Assembly (NCBI GenBank): GCA_902482035.1
Contig: CABSYW010000041.1
Location: 1 to 20,075 of the forward strand
Source of the DNA: an uncultured Collinsella sp.
GTDB lineage: Bacteria > Actinomycetota > Coriobacteriia > Coriobacteriales > Coriobacteriaceae
Direction of reading: 5' to 3'
Length of the DNA stretch: 20,075 bases
Part shown: piece after piece, positions 14,916 through 20,075 of the stretch
Layout of the letters: each line of letters starts with the position of its first letter
How positions within the stretch are numbered: position 1 is the stretch's first letter
Translations under genes and position numbers: made by a program
Notes under the pieces: model-generated
Seen by the model: the letters and a program-made list of their open reading frames with translations, nothing else
Told to the model about the DNA's origin: nothing
Database searches by the model: none

Positions 14916-15332
14916 CTACAAATCCCCGCCGGCACCCAGCAGCTTGCGCATGACCTGTTCGGGGTTAACCGAGCCGTCGCGCGGGGCCAGGGCGGTGATC
15001 TTCTTCTGCATCTTGTACTCGTGCAGCTCGTCCTCGAGCTGGCGCACGCGGGCGCGAAGCTTCTCGTTCTCGCGCTCGCGCTCCTCGGCACGCTCCTTCA
15101 TATCGAGAATACGCACCACGCCGGCAAGGTTGATGCCCTCGTCGGTCAGCTGGTTGATGAGCTCCAAGCGCTCGATATCGGCACGCGAATACAGACGCGT
15201 GTTGCCGCCCGAGCGCTGGGGGTTCACCAGGCCCTTGGACTCGTAGACGCGCAGAGTCTGCGGATGCATACCGGTCAGCTCGGCCGCCACGCTAATCATG
15301 TACAGCGGTTTGTTCCTATTGTCCTCGGCCAT
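14916..15332 (-). CDS. hspR: HspR, MerR-family heat-shock repressor (138 aa)
   Basis: Autoregulatory repressor of the dnaK operon and often of clpB in Actinobacteria. It has a MerR-type helix-turn-helix at residues 11-32 (MISVAAELTGMHPQTLRVYE, including the family's RVYE-KGLV pattern), a wing with SGGNTRLYS (41-49), then a coiled coil rich in E and R (about 78-112). The length is normal for HspR. The ATG at 15332 is preceded by AGGTAGC. It is the last gene of dnaK-grpE-dnaJ-hspR, 72 bp past dnaJ. Known HspR needs DnaK as corepressor, giving feedback control. The dyads at 10019-10045 and 19325-19351 are the likely binding sites here. Confidence 0.92.
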   Translation of the reverse strand: MAEDNRNKPLYMISVAAELTGMHPQTLRVYESKGLVNPQRSGGNTRLYSRADIERLELINQLTDEGINLAGVVRILDMKERAEERERENEKLRARVRQLEDELHEYKMQKKITALAPRDGSVNPEQVMRKLLGAGGDL

Positions 15333-15404
15333 GCTACCTGACCCCTTTCCGTCTCGTTATCGTCCATCATAAGCCCGCGGGCGTGGGCGTGCGCCGCGAC
15401 CGCC

Positions 15405-16370
15405 CTAGTACGTCGCCTTGTAACGGTTGACCTTCTCGCGGTAGTCGCGCGTGTCGGCCTCGCGCAGCTTGGTCATGGCATCGCGCTCGTCATCAGACAG
15501 GTTCGTGGGAACCTGCACCTTGATCTCGACAAGCAGCGCACCGGTGCGCCCGCGATGCTTAACGTCGGGCGCCCCCATTTCCTTAAAGCGGAACTTCTTG
15601 CCCGTCTGGGTACCCGCGGGCACCTTCAGACGAACCGTCGCACCGCCGGGCGTCGGCACGTCCACCGTGCAGCCGAGCGCCGCCTCATAGACCGAGACCG
15701 GTACCTCCATGGTCACGTCGGCACCTTTACGCTTAAACAGCGGATGCTCCTCCACGTGCGTGGTCACGACCAGGTCGCCGCGCTCGCCGCCGGCAACGCC
15801 ATACTCGCCGCGACGCTTGTAGCGCAGCTTGCCACCGTCGACCGCGCCCGCAGGGACCGAGACCGTAATGGTCTGCTGCTCGCCCGTCGAGGGAATGCGG
15901 TAGGTGACCTTGTGTGTCACACCGCGAAACGCGTCCTCGGCCGTCACATCGACGGTCAGCGACAGGTCGCCGCCCTTGCGAGCGCGGCTGCGGCCAGCGC
16001 CGGCACCGGCAGCGCCCGCAGCCCCGGCAAAGCCCGAGCCCCAATCGCTGCCCCAGGCGCCGTTGCCGCTAAAGATGCTGTCAAAGATGTCGCCCCAGCC
16101 GCTGGCACCTGCGCCGGCACCGTAGCCGCCGCCATACGCGCCGCCTGCGCCCGGCATGCCGCCAAACATGAGCATCTGGTCGTACTCTTTGCGCTTCTTC
16201 TCGTCCGAAAGCGTCTCGTAGGCCTCGCTGATCTCCTTGAACTTGGCCTCGTCGCCGCCGGCATCGGGGTGATATTTTTGCGCGAGCTTGCGAAACGCGC
16301 TCTTGATCTCTTTGTCGGAGGCGCTCTTGGATACGCCCAGGATGTCATAGAAGGTTTTGCCTGCAGCCAT
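15405..16370 (-). CDS. dnaJ: DnaJ-type co-chaperone without zinc-finger domain (321 aa)
   Basis: A J-domain protein that delivers substrates to DnaK and stimulates its ATPase. The J domain spans residues 6-70 with the HPD tripeptide at 34-36. A Gly/Ala-rich linker (about 70-130) contains DIFDSIF, and two beta-sandwich substrate-binding domains follow (about 132-300). The four CxxCxGxG zinc motifs of class A DnaJ are absent, and only one cysteine is visible (ALGCTVDV), making this a class B protein (CbpA/DnaJ2-like). The ATG at 16370 follows AGGAGCTACG. It sits between grpE and hspR, 107 bp past grpE, a gap that contains two hairpins. Confidence 0.93.
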   Translation of the reverse strand: MAAGKTFYDILGVSKSASDKEIKSAFRKLAQKYHPDAGGDEAKFKEISEAYETLSDEKKRKEYDQMLMFGGMPGAGGAYGGGYGAGAGASGWGDIFDSIFSGNGAWGSDWGSGFAGAAGAAGAGAGRSRARKGGDLSLTVDVTAEDAFRGVTHKVTYRIPSTGEQQTITVSVPAGAVDGGKLRYKRRGEYGVAGGERGDLVVTTHVEEHPLFKRKGADVTMEVPVSVYEAALGCTVDVPTPGGATVRLKVPAGTQTGKKFRFKEMGAPDVKHRGRTGALLVEIKVQVPTNLSDDERDAMTKLREADTRDYREKVNRYKATY

Positions 16371-16392
16371 CGTAGCTCCTCTCCTGTTTCAT

Positions 16393-16413
16393 CCGCCGCC
16401 CAGCGGGCGGCGG
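16393..16413 (-). other. GC-rich hairpin just upstream of the dnaJ ribosome site
   Basis: A 9-bp perfect stem (16393-16401 with 16405-16413, CCGCCGCCC) with loop AGC, about 22 bp before the dnaJ start. It could tune dnaJ translation or protect processed mRNA. Confidence 0.7.
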
Positions 16414-16442
16414 CTCATGCTTTCATATGGCACTAGGCCAGA

Positions 16443-16472
16443 AAGGGCCCCGGGTGTTGCCCCGGGGCCCTT
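16443..16472 (-). terminator. GC-rich hairpin after grpE, possible attenuator
   Basis: A 12-bp perfect stem (16443-16454 with 16461-16472, AAGGGCCCCGGG) beginning 5 bp past the grpE stop. On the minus strand it is followed by a weak T-run (TTTCT). It probably reduces, rather than abolishes, reading into dnaJ. Confidence 0.6.
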
Positions 16473-16477
16473 CTCAA

Positions 16478-17320
16478 TTACTCCTCGGTGCTCTCGGCCG
16501 TATCGGCCGCAGCATCCTCGGGCGCCGCTTCGGGCTCCGGTGCGGGGCGTTTCTCGCCGCCGTAGGTCACCGTCACCATCGCGGAACGCAGGATACGATC
16601 CGCCATGCGGTAGCCCTTCTGGTACACGTCGTTGACGGTCTCGTCATACTGCGATGCGTCCTCGACGCGACCCACGGCCTGATGCTCGAGCGGATCGAAC
16701 GCCTCGCCCTTGGGATCGATAGGCTCAACGCCCTCGTGCGCAAACACGTCGAGCAGCTTGGCATGTACCGCGTCAACGCCATCGACGAACAGCTTAAAGT
16801 CGTCGGAAAGCTCTTGACAGCGGGCATGGTCGATCGCGCGCTCGATATCGTCGATCACCGGCAACAGCGCGGTGACAAGCTTCTCGGTCGCGCGCTCGCG
16901 CTCAGCGATACGCTCATTGGCGGTGCGGCGACGGAAGTTCTCCCAGTCGGCCTGCAGACGGGCGGTACGCTCGGTGGCGTCCTTTGCCTTGTCCTCGGCG
17001 GCCTTCTGAGCCTCTGCCGCAGCATCGAGCTCGTTGCGCACGTCGGCAAGCTCTTTCTGAGCCTGCTCGAACTTGAGCTTAAAGTCGTTGTCGGCGGCTT
17101 CTTCACCGGCGCGGATAGCGGCTTCCACCATTTCGTCCTCGGTCATCGTCGCCTCCTTGTTGGAATCCTCTACCTGGTTCTCGGCAGCCTCGGCGGCCGG
17201 GGCCTCGTTGGCCTCGGTATCGTCGACGGCCTCTACGGGAATCTTCACGTCCTTCTCCTCAGAGTCAACGGGGGCGGCGCCAGCGGCGGCCGCCTCCGTG
17301 CGAGCTTTACGGGCGGACAT
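16478..17320 (-). CDS. grpE: GrpE, nucleotide exchange factor of DnaK (280 aa long form)
   Basis: A dimeric exchange factor that releases ADP from DnaK. After an acidic, Ala-rich N-terminal extension (1-60) comes the long dimerisation helix (about 75-165, with RLQADWENFRRR at 121-132), then the beta-wing head with the family signature FDPLEHQAVGRVE through GYRMADRILRSAMVTV (208-251), and an acidic tail. At 280 aa it is long against about 190-220 for most GrpE. The ATG at 17320 lies 2 bp past the dnaK stop with a weak ribosome site, suggesting translational coupling. An internal ATG at 17146 (Met59) has a perfect AAGGAGGC site and would give a 222-aa protein. GC-rich third positions upstream of Met59 suggest the extension is translated. 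Confidence 0.9.
   Translation of the reverse strand: MSARKARTEAAAAGAAPVDSEEKDVKIPVEAVDDTEANEAPAAEAAENQVEDSNKEATMTEDEMVEAAIRAGEEAADNDFKLKFEQAQKELADVRNELDAAAEAQKAAEDKAKDATERTARLQADWENFRRRTANERIAERERATEKLVTALLPVIDDIERAIDHARCQELSDDFKLFVDGVDAVHAKLLDVFAHEGVEPIDPKGEAFDPLEHQAVGRVEDASQYDETVNDVYQKGYRMADRILRSAMVTVTYGGEKRPAPEPEAAPEDAAADTAESTEE
17144..17158 (-). promoter_or_regulatory. Strong internal ribosome site and ATG within grpE
   Basis: On the minus strand AAGGAGGC (17158-17151) lies 4 nt before the ATG at 17146, in frame with grpE at Met59. It is the best Shine-Dalgarno match in the operon and marks an alternative or second GrpE start. Confidence 0.6.
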
Positions 17321-17322
17321 GA

Positions 17323-19215
<1,893 letters not shown>

Positions 19216-19324
19216 TAGAAATTACCTCTCTCTTTTGCGTTCGCGCCGCCTCGACGGTCTGTCGCGCGGCGCTTCGGCTTGTCTTTCAGGATGTAGTGTA
19301 TCCCCTTATGGGCCGGAATATACA

Positions 19325-19351
19325 AAATCTAAGTCAATTCATATAAGATTT
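19325..19351 (-). promoter_or_regulatory. Heat-shock operator and promoter of dnaK (probable HspR site)
   Basis: AAATCTAAGTC-N5-ATATAAGATTT, identical at all 22 fixed positions to the site upstream of clpB. On the minus strand a -10-like TATATT (19322-19317) follows directly. An additional TCTTATCT lies next to it at 19351-19358. The classical HAIR (CTTGAGT-N7-ACTCAAG) is not present. Confidence 0.75.
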
Positions 19352-19476
19352 CTTATCTCTGAGAGTTTAGGTTCTCAAATGCGCAGGTAGATACACTGTT
19401 TGAGTTCTCGGCAGATCTATTGAGATCTATGTAGAGATGGCTGAGGTTTGCGTCCGGGGGTGCCTGGGGGCCGTCT

Positions 19477-19590
19477 TGCGGAAAGTTCATCCCGGTTTGA
19501 GCGTGGATTCCGGGTCGCAGTTTCCTCTAGCGGGCCCAACCGGAAACTGCGACCCGGTTTTCGGCCAAATAACGGGATGCCCTTTCCGCA
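19477..19590. repeat. 114-nt nested inverted repeat
   Basis: Outer arms TGCGGAAAG (19477-19485) and CATCCCG (19488-19494) pair with 19582-19590 and 19573-19579. Inner arms 19510-19525 and 19542-19557 (CCGGGTCGCAGTTTCC) pair perfectly around a 16-nt loop, and TTTT follows the inner arm. It lies in the 596-bp gap between the divergent dnaK and ferredoxin genes; no credible ORF is in that gap. Confidence 0.85.
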
Positions 19591-19722
19591 GGCGCGCTCA
19601 ATCGCCCTATATTTCAAGTCACCTATAGCTAACATTTGCGCAGCTCAACGGCCTCACCTGCATGTTTTTTAGTAAGCCGTGGCATACTCGGCGAACGGTA
19701 TGAAGATGCCGGTCAGAGGGTA

Positions 19723-19750
19723 TTGCAAACGGTCGCTCCCGTGGTATGTT
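19723..19750 (+). promoter_or_regulatory. Candidate promoter of the ferredoxin gene
   Basis: TTGCAA (19723-19728), a 16-bp spacer, then TATGTT (19745-19750) with a TGG extended -10 just before it. It lies 61 bp upstream of the ferredoxin start codon. This is a sigma70-like match by eye only. Confidence 0.5.
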
Positions 19751-19811
19751 TTTGCCCGAATCAAACCGACGCGCATCGCCTGTAGCGTCGGTCAACAGAG
19801 AGGAAACTACC

Positions 19812-19997
19812 ATGGCTCATCCCGTAATTGATGCCGACGAGTGCATCGCTTGTGGCGTTTGCGTCGACTCCTGCCCCGCTGGCGTTCTGGAGCTCCAGGA
19901 CGTCGCCACCGTCGCTGACGAGGATTCCTGCGTCGCCTGTGGCGCTTGCCAGGACGCTTGCCCCGCCGGCGCGATCACCGAGATCGTCGAGGAGTAA
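19812..19997 (+). CDS. 2[4Fe-4S] ferredoxin (61 aa)
   Basis: A small soluble low-potential electron carrier of the clostridial type, used in anaerobes by enzymes such as pyruvate:ferredoxin oxidoreductase and hydrogenases. Two CxxCxxCxxxCP motifs are complete: C11, C14, C17, C21-P22 and C40, C43, C46, C50-P51. The two halves are internally similar, as in the family. The length is within the usual 55-62 aa. The ATG at 19812 is preceded by AGAGAGGAAA; an in-frame ATG at 19746 lies at the candidate -10 and is not credible. It is a single-gene transcript with its own terminator. Its partner enzyme is not in the window, unless the flavoprotein at 426-3203 uses it. Confidence 0.96.
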   Translation: MAHPVIDADECIACGVCVDSCPAGVLELQDVATVADEDSCVACGACQDACPAGAITEIVEE

Positions 19998-20039
19998 CAA
20001 CTCCCCCACTTGCACACTCACAAGTACACCGTGCACAAA

Positions 20040-20075
20040 AAAGGAGGCCTCCGCATCGCCGCGGAGGCCTCCTTT
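20040..20075 (+). terminator. Rho-independent terminator of the ferredoxin gene
   Basis: A perfect 15-bp stem (20040-20054 with 20061-20075) with loop ATCGCC. The window ends in the TTT that forms part of the right arm. An A-run precedes it, so it may work in both directions. Confidence 0.85.

Noticed and set aside
19413..19430. Direct repeat AGATCTAT-TG-AGATCTAT upstream of dnaK
   Set aside because: Too short to interpret, and there is no second occurrence near clpB.
19352..19440. Classical HAIR or CIRCE heat-shock operator near dnaK
   Set aside because: TTGAGTTCTC and GAGAGTTTAG look partly similar, but no CTTGAGT-N7-ACTCAAG or CIRCE dyad is present.

Overview
The window looks like chromosomal DNA of a high-GC anaerobic actinobacterium of class Coriobacteriia, most like Collinsella or a close relative from the gut. 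This rests on the actinobacterial dnaK-grpE-dnaJ-hspR arrangement, the iron-sulphur and hydrogenase-maturation genes of an anaerobe, a DUF5692-type membrane protein, and GC-rich codon use. The genus is inference. Bases 1-38 are not genomic: they are an Illumina Nextera adapter, so the window starts at an untrimmed contig end.

Layout. (1) 39-5125, redox and hydrogenase-maturation block: hypA (cut off by the adapter) and a 925-aa GltD/NfnB-like iron-sulphur flavoprotein on the minus strand. Divergent from them are a TetR regulator and a polytopic DUF5692-type membrane protein. The shared upstream region carries two perfect 15-bp palindromes and a third degenerate copy, probably TetR operators. 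(2) 5363-7171: a 500-aa single-pass surface protein of unknown function converging on a tiny proline-rich ORF, with a 26-bp inverted repeat between their 3' ends. (3) 7302-9929: clpB, whose upstream region holds a heat-shock operator. (4) 10100-12210: a non-coding array of three hairpin units with constant 25-nt loops, then two unknown membrane-anchored proteins bracketed by three copies of a short palindromic repeat. (5) 12217-14517: an aconitase-superfamily hydratase (YbhJ-like). (6) 14916-19215: the minus-strand operon dnaK-grpE-dnaJ-hspR. (7) 19812-19997: a 2[4Fe-4S] ferredoxin gene with a strong terminator at the window's end.

How the genes work together. DnaK, GrpE, DnaJ and ClpB form the protein-disaggregation machinery, and HspR is the expected repressor. 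An identical 27-bp dyad (11 fixed bases, 5 variable, 11 fixed) lies upstream of both dnaK and clpB and nowhere else that I noticed. It differs from the classical HAIR sequence, so it is a good candidate for a lineage-specific HspR operator. The ferredoxin, the large flavoprotein and HypA fit low-potential electron metabolism and a [NiFe] hydrogenase, but no hydrogenase structural gene is in the window.

The intergenic regions are rich in large inverted repeats (6907-6973, 10103-10328, 12134-12205, 14752-14850, 19477-19590) and in short repeats with a GGGGAC core. The three-unit array upstream of clpB is the most unusual structure here. No tRNA, rRNA, CRISPR array or insertion-sequence transposase was seen.
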